Shown here: in pieces, positions 1 through 13,020 of the stretch
Position numbering within the stretch: position 1 is the first letter of the stretch
Layout of the letters: every line of letters begins with the position of its first letter
DNA from: Rotaria socialis
Taxonomy: Eukaryota > Rotifera > Eurotatoria > Philodinida > Philodinidae
DNA length: 64,000 nt
Assembly: GCA_905331475.1 (NCBI GenBank)
Contig: CAJNYU010000913.1
Coordinates: forward strand, 1-64,000
Direction: 5' to 3'
Made by a program: the position numbers and the translations under genes
Notes under the pieces: generated by a model
What the model was told of the DNA's origin: nothing
Databases searched by the model: none
The model's input: the letters and a program-made list of their open reading frames with translations, nothing else

Positions 1-231
1 CGTTATCTATAGACATCTTTTTCATTCTACGTTTTCCTTTTCAAAATTCTTCTACTTTTTTTCTCTGGCAGTTTTTCTTCGACACTGTTATTAATTATAC
101 TTTTTCCATTCGGCGTTTTCCTCTTCGACGCTTTTACCTTCTGCAATTTCCAGTTTCGACGTTTTCCTTTTTTTTTCGACATTTTCCTTTTCGGCGTTTT
201 TCCTTTCTGCCTTTTCCGCCAATTCCGTTAA
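1..231. repeat. Degenerate pyrimidine-rich minisatellite
   Basis: The stretch is built from imperfect tandem units around the core cgttttccttttc / ttcgacgttttcc, about 15-25 bases each and drifting. It lies directly downstream of the last visible exon of the vWD gene, so it is probably inside that gene's next intron. No coding signal is seen. Confidence 0.6.
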
Positions 232-267
232 TTAAATGTTCGTCTTATAAAAATGAAAACGAATTAC

Positions 268-3200
268 TTCGACTAGAACTTGATTGCATTTGCTGACAAG
301 TGCATATTGTTTACCATCAAATGTTAATATATTCATATTTCCAAGGACGGTACAAGTTCTCGAACATGTTCGATTCGTGCATATCCATCGACCACGATCA
401 CATGTACTAAAAATGCTCTTCGATGGCTTCAAATCGCAAAAACAATATTCAATTTACCAATCATTGCAATCGATTGATACTTGATATCCAGGCTGATATT
501 GAATGCTATTGTATTGACATGTGCATTCTTCCAATTGCACGCATTCATCTCGAAAACTATCATAGACAGTTCCATTGGTACAAACACATCTCGGAGTACA
601 TTCGCTAGTTTGTGTATGGCATTGAGTAATTGTTGATGATGGATTTTGACATGTCCGACGACACGATGAAGCACATTCTTTAAACGCCATATTCGGTGAT
701 GAACATTGTTTTGCTTGAAAATGAAAAAAATGAATACGAATATTAGGAAAATAGATGATATACCGCATCCAGTGTTAGATCGCCATTGAATGTAAATATC
801 ATGTTCTCGACACTCTTCGGCGTACGCTTCCAATGCTTGACATCGTGCAATATTTATAGATGCGTTTTCTGATTTAGCCGAACATACATCATTCAAACAT
901 GCTTGATAAAAATAGCGGTAATCAATCTAAACGTAACACGGAAAAAGAGGTAGTGTTCATTTGCATAGAAATTCTAAATGAATTACTTTATTAAAGCACG
1001 GTTGAAATATTTCTGATTGATTGGTCAATGCAATGCATGCGTCAATAGCTTCTGAAGTTATTGAACAGTTATCTATTACTATTGAAGCATCCGGGCACTT
1101 GAAAACAATAAACTAATTTATAAGTTTCCACAGTGATAAAAAAAACAATTCTTACGCTTTGACTTGATTTCCATTGATTTCCAAAATCTGCTGGTGTGTT
1201 CGTAATAAGACCAGTGGTTAATATTTTAAAATCATCATCTGGCTTCTGATTATAATCTCCACAAAGACCTGATAAACTTTGATCATTGATAAAATTATCA
1301 TCTAGTTGAATAATTATTGTTTGTTGATGCTGATCATGAACTTTTAATCGGATACCATTCGTGAAGTACAGATCAAGGAAATTAGTTTCTTGTCGTTGAA
1401 TTATTAAATTCGATGGATATGCTGTAACATTTATTAAATTTGTGCCTGTTACTTCTAATATTTTACCAGCAATAACAATTGTTAGTTTCTAGAAAATAAT
1501 TCTTTAATAATTCGACAGAAATAAAAATAAGAATGTAGATACTTTTTGACAAGACGTTTTTGTTGTTGTACAATTTATAAATTGAATGTTTAATTGCCAC
1601 GTACTTGAACCGATTAATTTATATGAACAACTATTGAAACATTTTAAACATCATCTTACGATAGCGGCTAGAATTAATTCTATTTACCTGCCCGGAAATC
1701 GATAATATGTTCCATCAAAAGTTCGAATACGAGCTCGACCCCAGACATGACAAGTAGAAAATAAATTTTGAGCTATGATGACGAGAATAAAATGGAATTC
1801 AGTTCAATGATATCAACGAAAACTTACAAACGGAGTTTTCTGGTTTATTACAACCAGGACCTTCCCATCCGCTACAACAAATTGCTTTATTCATTTGCCT
1901 AAAAATAAAATTCAATCCATTTATATTGATTTCAACCGAATGAGAGTAGAATCTACAATTTATCGAAAGCAAATCATGAAATTTGATTAGTTTTTGATGT
2001 ATTTTTCTCAAATAGAAAATATTAGAAATATCCACTACGGCGAGTAGTAACACTGTCTAGTTACCAGTTTGAGCTATTTGATTGAAATTCCGTTGATTTT
2101 AAGCGGCACTATTCAAAGTTACGTTAAACATATTTCTTATAAATTACAATCGAAAGTCAGTATTAAAATAATTTCCTTGAATGCAAGACTAACATTTTCC
2201 ATAGAAATACACTCACATAATTTGTTTGTATTTTTGCAAACTTTTGCTCGGAAACGTATCGAATCATGGTACAATTACGAGAATGATTTAATAGAATAAG
2301 ACTTTCTAGAATGTTGACCTGATTACGAGAAAAACAAATTTTCTAACTGAGAACATAAAACTCTCGGTGACAAATATTCGGTCGCTTTTTTATTTTTAAG
2401 ATACCACCGGTTAGAGCCATGAGTAGTTAGCAACAGAGTTTTTAGTTATTGCCTACAATAGAATTAGATTTTTCCTCACACAATAGGATTGAACAAATAT
2501 GATTAATTGAGTATTCCGACAAGAAAAAAGATTTCCTTTGAAAGAGCTAAATTTATGAATCAGCCATAATATCATTGTTTTGAAAAACTGCCTATTAGGA
2601 TATAAACTCAATAGAACAAACAAACAGAACTACTTCAAACTAAGGAAGAAGTAAAATCCTTCAGTCACTTCAAAACTTCCCATGATGATTGAATGATTTT
2701 TTCGAAGTATACAATAGACCGTGGTTATTTAATACAAAAAGAATTCCTGTATCCTGTAGTTTAAAAGAACCAATCTTTTATGGAAGAGCAACCATTGATG
2801 ACATGATGTGCGATGCCGAAATTAGATGCAATTTATGTAGGCCATCGTCCTGGTTACTCGGTAAGAAGTTAATAAACTTTGCCCTTGCACATTTCTCTCC
2901 ATAGTTGATGAGATAATTTTTCGGCAAATTATCCCAATGAATGCAATAAATGTTATCGACTTGAACAGAACGATAATTCAAGATTTACACTTACCGTACA
3001 TAAGGACAAGAGTTGCCTTCGTCGAAACGTTTTTTAAGTTCTTCAATAATATCAATGTCGCTTTCATTTTTTAATATCTAATCAAAATAAAACTGCATCG
3101 TTTCAGCAAATATAGCGAAGAATAATCTACACTCACTGGAATATTTAATTTCCAAGATGATAATGATTTTGCATATTCTTCGAGAATATCGAACGATAAC

Positions 3201-3389
3201 GGGTTAGGACATTGATCTTGTTTTGTTGTTGTATACAGAGTAGAACAAAATTGGGAATTCGAATAAATCGATCTAAAACTTATTTAAGAATTAATTCAAG
3301 CCAATGTCTTAACGGTTATCGCTTAAAACTTACTCGACAAAGATGATAATGGTGATAATAAAAGCGATTCGAAAAGAAAACACATGCAT
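268..3389 (-). CDS. Secreted SCO-spondin-like von Willebrand factor D protein (5' part, partial)
   Basis: Eleven exons give about 498 residues and the gene continues past the left edge: 3334-3389, 3137-3272, 2995-3077, 1828-1898, 1688-1772, 1543-1603, 1156-1488, 987-1097, 764-926, 458-713 and 268-406. Phases close at every junction. The start MHVFSFRIAFIITIIIFVE is a clear signal peptide; an ATG further upstream gives a frame that does not join exon 2. An EMI-like piece with ICCSGWEGPGC follows, then a vWD domain (CHVWGRARIRTFDGTYYRFPG across two segments, later GLCGDYNQKPDDDF), a C8 domain, a TIL cysteine-rich domain ending in DCNDCTC, and the start of a second vWD domain (MNILTFDGKQY). EMI followed by vWD-C8-TIL is the order known at the N terminus of SCO-spondin and related mucin-like glycoproteins. 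It probably acts outside the cell as a disulfide-linked matrix or mucus protein. Zonadhesin- or hemocytin-like proteins are alternatives. Confidence 0.85.
1899..2994. other. Large intron of the vWD gene
   Basis: This 1.1-kb intron separates exons 3 and 4 of the minus-strand vWD gene. It is AT-rich and holds no intact gene. A short plus-strand stretch at about 2770-2970 gives cysteine-rich scraps (IDDMMCDAEIRCNLC, then ECNKCYRLEQN) that resemble a zinc-finger remnant; see findings. Confidence 0.5.
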
Positions 3390-5007
3390 ATTGCAGTGCT
3401 AGGGAAACACTAAAGTTGTGTTTAATTTCTTTTGTATCATACAATGATTTCTCTTCGACTCTTAATTTTTGGTCAAATGAAAGAAAACATTGCACAGCTT
3501 GTGTCATAATACATATTCAAAGGCCAATATTAGCAGATTTTTATAAAGTATCCACTTGAAAAATAAAATATGATATGCAATATGGTGTTCGCTCGATGAA
3601 TTTCTTTCGCAGTTTACATAGTTGACAATATCAAAAATGTGTCATTGTCTGTATGGTGCACAAAAATATTGAAAAATATAAAACATTAATTGCAGTATTT
3701 CGAAAACCGTGCTTAACCTTTATGTGGCATTGTTTTCAATTGAATAAGAGCAAGGAAATGGTGAAAATACATTAGATTGGTTTATTATGACGAAAACGTA
3801 TTATTTCATTTATAATATCACGAAGTGTAATGCACGAAAAAAATCTTACCAACAAAAAGTGTGTATAACAATTATGCAAAGAACTTATATTACTTCAAAA
3901 ACAAAACAAAAACAGAGCAGAAAAAAATATTGGCACTTAACAGACAACAGTGTTTATTAGTAAAACATTTTGGAACAAAAAAAACTTTAATCTATGATGA
4001 CTCTATTTAAGTTCATAACTGTTAAAACATTTTCTCCTAATTAGAAAAATGAAATATTTGATATGATGTTGATACAAAAATCATTCATACCAAAGACAAA
4101 TACTGAGGGTTCAAAAAATAAAAGAATCTCTCCATGATTTTTCTTTCAAGATGGAGGAATGTAGGAAGTTTTTACTCATAAATGATAAAATTACTGGCAC
4201 ACTAATAATGTAAAATTACGCGCGCGAACGTCTACATTGAAAAACAACTATGAAAATGCAGGGATCTAAAAGTGTATTCTTTTAGACTTTACTCTAAGCA
4301 TTCTGGACATATTATAATTTTAAATTAATTTTACTAGATTAAAGAATGTATCGATCTTTAGTTTGGAATGTTTTGTTTTTTGTGCGTTTTCTATTGGCTA
4401 TCTATGCGAGTGCTCTACTGAAAACAAATTTTAATTATATAAGCCTATAGGGCATCGAACGTATCAAGACATCTAAGAGCATCCTGTGACGCTAGCTTGA
4501 TTAGAGAAAAATCAAAATCTGTGACCACGAGAAGCTGGACAATGTATTAAGGAAATCGAAAATTTACTGTTAATAGTAACCAGAAAGTGTTAGTGCTTTC
4601 TCAGTAAATAGCAATAGTTGTTGTTGTAAAAAAACAATTCTAACCCTCATCTACCATTAGTGGAGAAAAAAAGGAAATCCTTCTGGCCAACATCAATGAA
4701 GGCGGTATTCATTGACCTGGCAGTTTATTTCTAGGACATCTGATAACTCTGAATTTGATATTTCTATCGTGAGCAAAAAAACAATTACGTTATATCTAAG
4801 TGCGCAGTTTACATTAGGAAATAAAAGTTTTTGATAAATCGAGCGAATTTCAAAAGAACATAACCCTTTCTCAAGAGTAATTTCACACAACAATCAATTG
4901 CAATAAAAAAATACTATAACAAATCATTTTTCATTTCTAGAAAACAAAAAATGTAGAAGCAAAGGAACATGAGACTAATGCATTGAGCAGCTAATTAGTT
5001 CTTGGTG
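3390..5007. other. Intergenic, no gene seen
   Basis: AT-rich spacer between the start of the vWD gene and the end of the sulfotransferase gene, both on the minus strand. Only short open frames without family resemblance are present. It presumably holds the vWD promoter and the sulfotransferase 3' UTR. Confidence 0.6.
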
Positions 5008-8000
5008 TCAAACAATTGTTGTACTAGATAAGTTTCGAGCGTAAGCTTTTGCCTGAGCGTCCCAAAATTTAGCATTATCTCTAAGTCGATCCATGTTTCT
5101 TAGTACTAATTTATCAGGAATACCATAGGATGGCACATTGGATTTTGTATCATAACCAAGTTTTTTTAACATAGGCGCTAATTTATCTATCTCGCGTAGA
5201 ACATCCACTGGAATATGACCAACCCATTTTGTTAATGCTTCAAGATTAATAGGCTTAACAACTTGAGCCGATGAATGTTCAGTTCTAAAAACAAAACTTG
5301 AAAGTAAAGAAAATCTATCTTTTAATGATTAATTAATTACTTTGAAAGTGATATTTTCTTTCCGATAAGTTCTTCATGATGAAGCACATCATTAACCCAA
5401 GTTATATTTAAAAAATTTAATATATTTTTAATAGTTTGTTTTGGTTGTAAAACAAGTTGTTCATAGTAAACTATAAGACATCGGTATTTGCCAACTTCTT
5501 TGCATTCCTGATACATCGATTCAAAACCTTGATTCCATAATTTAAAATTTTGTCGATAATCAGTTAAACTAAAGCCGGTTATGGTTACTTTCCTGGTTAT
5601 AACTGAATGAATAACAGCACGTGCATCGCGTGCTACTAGAAGAAATTTTGCACTTGGAAAAATCGAGGTAATATATGATGCATATTTAAGTACAAATGGA
5701 TCTTTATCACAAAGAATGTCAGCAGATGGACCATGAAGAAAGAGAATTTCATAAATAAATGCACGAACAGCCGAATCAAGAATTTGTTCTGTCATGCCAC
5801 CAGCCAGTAGTCTACAAAACAAAAGCAAGAAGTTTACTACATTAAATAGAGATACTTAGAAATATTTTATTTAAGATACTATGCATATTATTTTAGTCAC
5901 GGTGGCTGATGAAAGATAATTTTTCGATTCTCCGAAAAGTATTAGATTAATATTGAACTACCGCAAGGAAGTAGTCTAAGTCGATTACTTTTCATAGTCT
6001 ATCACTGTGATCTAATACAAATGTTTCGGCGTCCATTCAGGCCACATGTTTGCTGACGACCTCAGTGTACTCATAACAGCACCAATTACGAAATCTTTAG
6101 CCACAATCATCAACCATCTGGAAAAAGAGGGCACAGAAGTCTGCAACAAAATAGCAGCCTACGCGAAGAAATGGAAACAGCCAATCAACGTACAGAAAAC
6201 AGTAGCTCAGCTTTTCTACAAGCAGATCAAGCGACCTGAAATAAAGATACATATGGAGGGACATCAACTAGAAAGAGTTAACACATTCAAGTATCGAGGA
6301 TTTACGTGGACGAGCAAAATGTCATTGAAAACTACAATCGATTTTTTGTCGAACAAAAGTGGAGAAGACCTTAGTCAAACGAAAGTGGTTGAGTAAAGGT
6401 AGAAAAATATCGGTTCACGTTTTGAGAAAATGCTTTTTTCCTAATGTCTTTCGACACGTTGTGTGGATTTTTTCTTCTATCCATTTCTCCCGAAAACAGA
6501 AAGAATCATTCAATAGGAAATTCAGAGTTGCAATTAGAATAGTTCATAGATGTCCTTTTATTTCTGCAGAAGACTTATTCACACTAACGAAAGAAAACCA
6601 CATCGAAGTGTATGTTAAAGGGTATTTAAACAAAAGATTACAAAAAATCTACACGACAGATCTAGGACGCTCAATCTTTCTAGACGATATATTTTATTGG
6701 GATGGATTTAACAAGAGTGAAAAACACTCGTTAGGACATTTCTTCAGGCAAAAAAGAGTAAAAAACTTAATTAAGAGATACGAGATGTTACTGATTAAAT
6801 GATTGAACTTTATATAAGAATAAATGATATATCACACCCTACACGACATCATATAAAATTCAACGTGATGGAACACGGAAAATGCGATGCTAGGAATTGA
6901 CCCAGCTATGGCAATTAGAATCGCTTACACTTGTTCCCTTCTCCCCTCCTTTTCTATGTAAGCACTCTAGAGTCTAACATAAATAAACAAAGCATAAATT
7001 AAAAATAATTCTTCGATCCTATGTAACTTTATCAGATGTAGTTGCCGAGTATTAATAATTTTTCTATATAGAGTTAAAATTACTGAAGAAACTCGATCGG
7101 CAATTCTGATGGAAAGATTCAATGATTTTTGATTTATTTACGAAGCGAGCTATTGACAAGCGTTTATTTTCATATAAATATCATGTTGGAGAGTTCATTT
7201 ATAGGTGCAAGATCGAATGTCATGTTTTACATCAATATCTAAGCGATCACCAAACCAGCGATAGTCTCGTCAAAAAGTACAATAGGATTTCAACATGTGA
7301 TATTGTACCCATTGTGCAAATGATTTTCTATCGGTGGTATCCAATGGACAACAACTTCACCGCGGGTGGACTACAATCGAGACTCGAGTTTTAAGGCTGC
7401 TTAGACAGGAAGCTAATTTAAAATTGTTGGTGTATAGATAAAACTATGGTTTAAAATTGATTGTTCTGATTAAGATACAACTAGTGCTATTTATTTATAT
7501 AAATATTTCTCGAAACAGATATGGAGATGGAGATCTCAGTTAGTACTGCACTGGCATTATCATATGATCAATTGATATTATCAGTATCTTTTCTTTTGAA
7601 AGAAATTTAACTACAACTACACAAGCATATCGAATATTTCTTGTTTATGCTGATACTCGAGAGAATCTCTATTCTTATTTTGTTTTACTCTGAATAAGAT
7701 AAAAGTTCAAAAAGTGATTTAAGATATTATATCTTACCGGTTCCATTCAATGGCTGATTTTTCCCAAGCTGTTCTCATACTTAAAATTCTTGGTATAACC
7801 CTTGTTTCTTCGCCGCAACGAACTTGTGGATGTGAATCGATAATGGCACGCACTAATGTTGTTCCACTTCGAGGCATTCCACCGATGAAAAAAATTGGTT
7901 TTTCTGAGGATACATCATGGTGAATGAGTTCTCGGCCTTTGATTTGATTCAATTTTGAATCACATATCTGTTCTTGTTGTGAAATAAAACTATTTGTGTT

Positions 8001-8117
8001 TCGTAATAAAAAGAAACTAATTACGACAATAGTGATCATAATGCAAAAGACAAAGAAACGATGAGTTCGTGTAGACATATTTGATAGAAATCGACGCGGT
8101 CGACGCAACCATGGCAT
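5008..8117 (-). CDS. TPST: Protein-tyrosine sulfotransferase
   Basis: Three exons (7738-8117, 5341-5811, 5008-5284) encode 375 residues, the usual TPST length. The enzyme moves sulfate from PAPS to tyrosines of secreted and membrane proteins in the trans-Golgi. A short cytoplasmic basic tail and a type II membrane anchor (about residues 22-38) come first. The 5'-phosphosulfate loop IGGMPRSGTTLVRAI, the catalytic-glutamate region CGEETRVIPRIL and the 3'-phosphate region LLVARDARAVIHS follow. The C-terminal part has HYEQL-like YYEQLVLQP, LHHEELIGK and KWVGHIP, all typical of animal TPSTs. The start is the ATG at 8117, since the frame further upstream has only a non-ATG codon. The first intron (5812-7737, 1.9 kb) contains a decayed LINE in the opposite orientation. 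A polypyrimidine-AG lies upstream of the ATG. Confidence 0.95.
5952..6802 (+). mobile_element. 5'-truncated, frameshifted LINE reverse transcriptase fragment
   Basis: The plus strand keeps RT landmarks: LPQGSSLSRLLFIVYHCDLIQ at about 5955-6020 and, after a frameshift, HMFADDLSVLI with the FADD catalytic box near 6050. The frame runs to about 6396, shifts again near 6360, and ends with a C-terminal part at 6802. At least two frameshifts make it non-functional. It sits in intron 1 of TPST, antisense to the gene. A non-LTR element of the jockey/CR1 type fits best, but the clade cannot be fixed by eye. The 3' tail may extend to about 6990. Confidence 0.75.
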
Positions 8118-9310
8118 TATTATCGCGTACAAGTATTCATATCTACGAAAGCAAAAAAGGAAAAAGAATTTGTTTTTTTATCCAAATAATAAATTTTATC
8201 AGTCGAAAATATAAAGCTGATAAAAAATTGATCATTGCCCCAAAAGATAAAATACTGGTGCAAAATGAATTTAAGCAAAAAATAAGAAATAATGCTAAGG
8301 TGAAAGTTCTAGAAACTGATTAATTAGTCAAAAGGAGTTTTCGGTTAAGTTAAATATGTTTTTTCGTTTTCATAAACGATTTTTGGTCAAAAATTGAGAC
8401 TCTCAAAAGAAGCTTTCTAGATATTATCTAAAAAAAAACACTCCACTCATATAAATTATCGTGAAAATCGACTTGAAAATCTCTTACACAAACATGGTTA
8501 TTCGCAACAAATTGTTTTCATTATTCAATGAACGTGGGAGCGAATTATTTTCAATTGAATCAAGAAGATTAGTTTAGAAAGTATTCTAGAGAGTTTTCAC
8601 CGAAAACTATTAACAGAAATTTAATAAGTACACCCTTGGGTAAGAAAACATTTCGACTAATCAACTTCTTTCTGTAAAATTTCCCTAACTATTAAAGAAA
8701 AAAAACGAGAAAAATATCGCGTTTCTAAACGTTTAGTGTTCATTCTACTAGAATGAATGAGTATTGTGATTAATAGAAGTTTGAACACATCATCGTACCT
8801 AATCAATCGCCCTTGCAATTGGTTCCATTGATAATCTGTACGCTTAAATAATAAAAATAATCGACACGATTATTTTTTTTTTCCAAGCCACATTTTCATT
8901 GTTCTTGTCTCCTCGGAGTATTCCATAAAGAATGGAGAGAAATAGAAATTTATTTATTTGATTTATTTCTAGGTTCATAAAGTCATTTTGACAGATCTAT
9001 TTTTATAAAATTTCTTTCAAAAATGACTACATAAAATATTCATTTATTATTTAGCGAAACAATGATTTGATGTCATTTTCCTGATTAAATCAATCTGAAT
9101 ACAAGCTATTTATCCCTTTGTGTTTTCTCTGGGAATAGTTCACACATAAAATGGTGATATATTCGTTCATGTGAACTGAAACAAAAAAAAACTCATTTCT
9201 TCTAAATCATCATGCTTCCCTACTGTGCACTCATGACAACGAAATAATATATAAACGTAACATTAATTTAAATGTTAGTATATAAAAACGTCCGATCTAT
9301 ATTAGCAATC
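8118..9310. other. Divergent intergenic region
   Basis: This 1.2-kb AT-rich spacer lies between the start of TPST (minus) and the RING-NHL gene (plus), so it should carry both promoters. No gene or clear repeat is visible. Confidence 0.5.
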
Positions 9311-12300
9311 ATGTCTTCGTTGAGTCATGGCCAACAGAATAATGACGATTATCAAGCAGGCACCCGTGTTTTTGATACTAATTCATTATTTCAATGTCCA
9401 TTATGTAGAAAAAACTTTCAAGATCCACGTATACTCTGCTCAAATGGGCATACATTCTGTTTGTATTGTGTTCAAGTAGGTTTCGAGATACACTAAAGCA
9501 ACAGCTACACTAGTTCAGAATATTCGTCTGTTTTTTTTCAAACAAAAATTCGCTTTTAAGTTAACTATCTTATATTTAATCGAGACATAACAAATTGCGA
9601 GTAAATCTAACGTCGGAGAATGTGAAATTTTACGACAAAATGAATTTTCTTTAAAAAATACAATTTATAATAAATACCTGCCGATGTAAGTTCAATAGTG
9701 TCATGAATTGTATAGTGATAAAACGGTATGCATTGTATAGCGGTATGTCATCTGTAATGTTTATACCATTATACTGTTAAATCATTCATACTACTTAATA
9801 GCTATGACGCAACACTACTACATTACTATACCGTCATTCCACTATACAGATTCTTTTTTCTCTGCATAAAGCACTTAACCAAATTCTCATGAGCTTAAAA
9901 ATAATGAGTTACTGTTAAGAGTGTCATGGGAGAAAAACAAATAGTTCCGACTATCATAACTACCATCATATCAATAGGAATGACTGATATTTCTTCCGTA
10001 TTTCAGTTATTATTTTCTTCAAAAGCAAAAGTAATCATCAGTCACTACTATCTTAGTAACAAGAGTTTTGTAATAAGTTGCGACTTCTTATATATATGTT
10101 GCAGTAGAAATTAAAATTTTAATTTCTCCTATAGTAGAGATTGAAATCCACATTTTAGAGTGTGGGTGGATGTGACTCTGTGCTGCCTTCTCTGGCCCAA
10201 CACCCACACCCTCAAGAAAATTAAATTTAAATTTTTACTGCAACATATATATATATATATATATGTCGGAGTTGATTCTAAAATTCAGTTGATTTTTAAA
10301 TGTATAATCATAAAGTTGTTATTGATGTGATAAATAACATTTTATTCGATAGACGCAGTTGAGACAAAGAAATGAACATTGAAGAAAAACGTAACTATAG
10401 TCAACGAGAAACTCGGGTGTGGTTGTGGGCATGGTTTTAAGTCTTACCCATACCCACACCCTCTAGTTGACTTTTAAAGGCAACTGAATTTTAGAGTCAA
10501 CTCCGACATATATATTGAACTCTATTATTTTGACATAGCTCGATTTATTCTGTTAATTTAGCATGTTCTACCAGATGATGGCATTCTTAAATGTCCTATT
10601 TGTAAAGAATCACGTCACTTCGATAGTGTTAACGACATGGAACAATTACAAAAAAACTACACGTTACAAACACTGAAACGTGCTGAACATCATCGTATGG
10701 CACCATTAGGTATATGTGAACTGTGTAATAAAAAATCTGCCTATGGTCGATGTTTTCATTGTCGTTCATTAGCTTGTTTTAAGTGCATGAACGAACACGA
10801 GCAAAATATAGTTTATGAACAAACAAAAGAATACACTGATTTAGTTAAAATACGCGATAAACTCAATGAAAATATATCTCAATGGGACAAGAAATTAATT
10901 GAATCAAAACATAATATTCGTACAGCGATACAAGCTGATAAAGAAAAACAAATTAAAAAAATTGAAGGTAAAATAGAAAAAAAATAATTAATTTAAATAT
11001 TTTATATTTATATAATAATAAAAAAAGATCTTGAACAAGCACTATATGCTCAATTAGATGATCTTTGTCAAAATTATTCAACGGCAAAAAATATTAAATT
11101 ACAAAACATAAAAATCGACGTTGAAAAAGAATCTAAGACACTAGATCAAATTGATCCAAAAAATTGGAGCATATCCGATCGTATACATTCAAGTCAATAC
11201 TGGCTTAATTTACAACGAAACTTCGACGAACAATCAATCGATTTTATTTACAAATCTACTAGTTTATCTCCGGTTAATCATTCGTATCTTGGTGAAATTC
11301 ATCTTAAACCATCAAATCAAGAAAATCAATCCTTACAACAATACAAATCTAGTACGTTCGATGATCATCTTCGTTTAATTCCATGCGATCAATTTGTAGG
11401 AAGACAACATATTATTAAGACCAAAAAAGATTCTAAAGCACTCTTCAATCAATCACCAAAAATACATCGTAAAAATGAAAACAATAATCAAGCTAAACAA
11501 GGCGAAAATAATGAATTCACTACACGACGAATGTTTCGAACTGGTAATCGTCAACAACACATATCCAATGAAGCCGATCAACAACTAGAAGATAATACAC
11601 CATTGACACCACGAATGCCTATTGCACCAATACATCTTGAAGATTACAGTAAAAAAGCAACACAAATTCTAACAGGTCCAAACGAAGCCGATAAATTTCT
11701 TGCACCGAAAGCAATTGCTATGACAGATACGAACCAATTGATTATTGCTGATACGAAAAAACATCGTATTATAATTTATGATTTAAATTTAAAAACAATG
11801 CGCGGTATAAAAGGTTTTCTTTTTCCCGATGGCCTTTGCTTAGCTAAAGAACAATATATTATTATAACTGACCGTCATCGAATATCGAAATATGATTGGT
11901 TTTATGGGAAAATGGTTAGTTTTATTGGAAGCAAAAACGAAGGTTGTACTCGCTCATCATTTTCATGGCCAAAAGGAGTAGCAATCGATAACAACTATGT
12001 ATACGTATGCGACTCTTATAATTCACGGATGATTGCACTTACTCATCAAATGCGCTATGAAAATGAATGGTTGGTTATGAGAGGTACAGAAAAGAAACAA
12101 AAATATTATTTTGTTTTTCAATCAGGCTCTTCATACTATGTAGCGAAGTAAACACATACATACAGATAATTTTCTAGGCAGAACGTATGTTGATTAGTCG
12201 AACTGCGAGTGTTCTAGATGGCTTACTATGATATGTAGATAATGACATTTTTCTTCGCATTACTATGAAAAATGCTCATATTTTCTTAGTCAACATCATC

Positions 12301-13020
12301 TAACATAATATATGAATACATAACAAGGTTTCGGTTATGTCTTTGATGCATCGCCAGTATCTGTCTTACAGTAATATGAGGAGAGTCATTAATAATGTCA
12401 CATGACATCAAACGATGAATAATCGTTTTTTCAAGGGCAACAATATAAGCATTTATGAAAACTATTCAGAATTTTCAATACTATACAAACTAAATTGATG
12501 CGAATCATCAGAAACTACTGACATTAATTCATAAATAGTATATTTGCTATATTCAGGTACAAAAAAACTTGACCCACAATATATTTCAATATCGACTGGT
12601 CTGCTCTTTGTAACTGCCTGGCAACGTATCAAACCTGAATCATGCGCATATAATGCTGGCTGCATCATCGTTTATAGTACAGATGGTAGTGCTCAAAGAT
12701 GTATCGATACAGATATTCAATCGTGTCTTAATTTAAGTATTCCGGAAGGTATAAAAGCTTGTCATTTGAAACAAATGACTCTCTGAAAAATATCTCATTT
12801 AGGTATCGTATGTGATAGTGCAAATCAATTGATTTTAGCTGATCGGCATACATCCAAAATCTTATCAATGAATAATGATAATCAACAATCAGTCATTCAT
12901 TTTCATGGCGATAAAATGAAAGCACCACATTATGTCTGTTTTTCTAGTGATCAAAATACCATGATTGTTTCCGATATCGGAAATAATACGGTACAGTTTT
13001 ATGAAAAACAAAGTCAATAA
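9311..13020 (+). CDS. RING / B-box-like / NHL-repeat protein (TRIM-NHL type)
   Basis: Five exons (9311-9475, 10562-10967, 11028-12083, 12557-12748, 12803-13020) close in frame to 678 residues. The RING finger spans exons 1-2: FQCPLCRKNF, then CSNGHTFCLYC, then LKCPICKES. Its position suggests E3 ubiquitin ligase activity. A B-box-like zinc motif follows (CELCNKKSAYGRCFHCRS, then CFKCMNEHE), and then a charged coiled-coil stretch. The C-terminal half has NHL-type beta-propeller repeats: IAMTDTNQLIIADTKKHRI, GVAIDNNYVYVCDSYNSRM, QLILADRHTSKIL and MIVSDIGNNTVQFYE. The order matches TRIM-NHL proteins such as TRIM2/3/71 and Brat, which bind RNA or protein partners, but true orthology is not shown. 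An in-frame ATG at 9272 could add 13 residues. Intron 1 (1.1 kb) is enlarged by two hairpin elements. Confidence 0.88.
10098..10244. mobile_element. Small hairpin element A in a TA microsatellite
   Basis: The ends are inverted copies: GTTGCAGTAGAAATTAAAA at the left and TTTTTACTGCAAC at the right. Inside there is a second inverted pair, GTGTGGGTGG against CACCCACACCC. Both flanks are (TA)n. There is no coding capacity, so this is a non-autonomous MITE-like element. It lies in intron 1 of the RING-NHL gene. Confidence 0.6.
10245..10264. repeat. (AT)n microsatellite between two hairpin elements
   Basis: About ten AT units separate hairpin elements A and B and serve as the flank of both. The run probably marks the preferred insertion target. 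Confidence 0.8.
10265..10507. mobile_element. Small hairpin element B in a TA microsatellite
   Basis: The terminal inverted repeats are GTCGGAGTTGATTCTAAAAT on the left and the reverse complement ending CAACTCCGAC on the right, both flanked by (AT)n. An inner inverted pair (GGGTGTGGTTGTGGG against CCATACCCACACCC) repeats the plan of element A. A shortened copy of the same ends lies at 31507-31604. No protein is encoded. Confidence 0.65.

Noticed and set aside
3390-3507. Upstream ATG at 3507 as start of the vWD protein
   Set aside because: That frame does not join exon 2, while the ATG at 3389 gives a signal peptide and closes in phase.
7122-7394. 90-codon open frame inside TPST intron 1
   Set aside because: No recognisable motif, and it lies next to a decayed LINE; perhaps element debris, not a supported gene.
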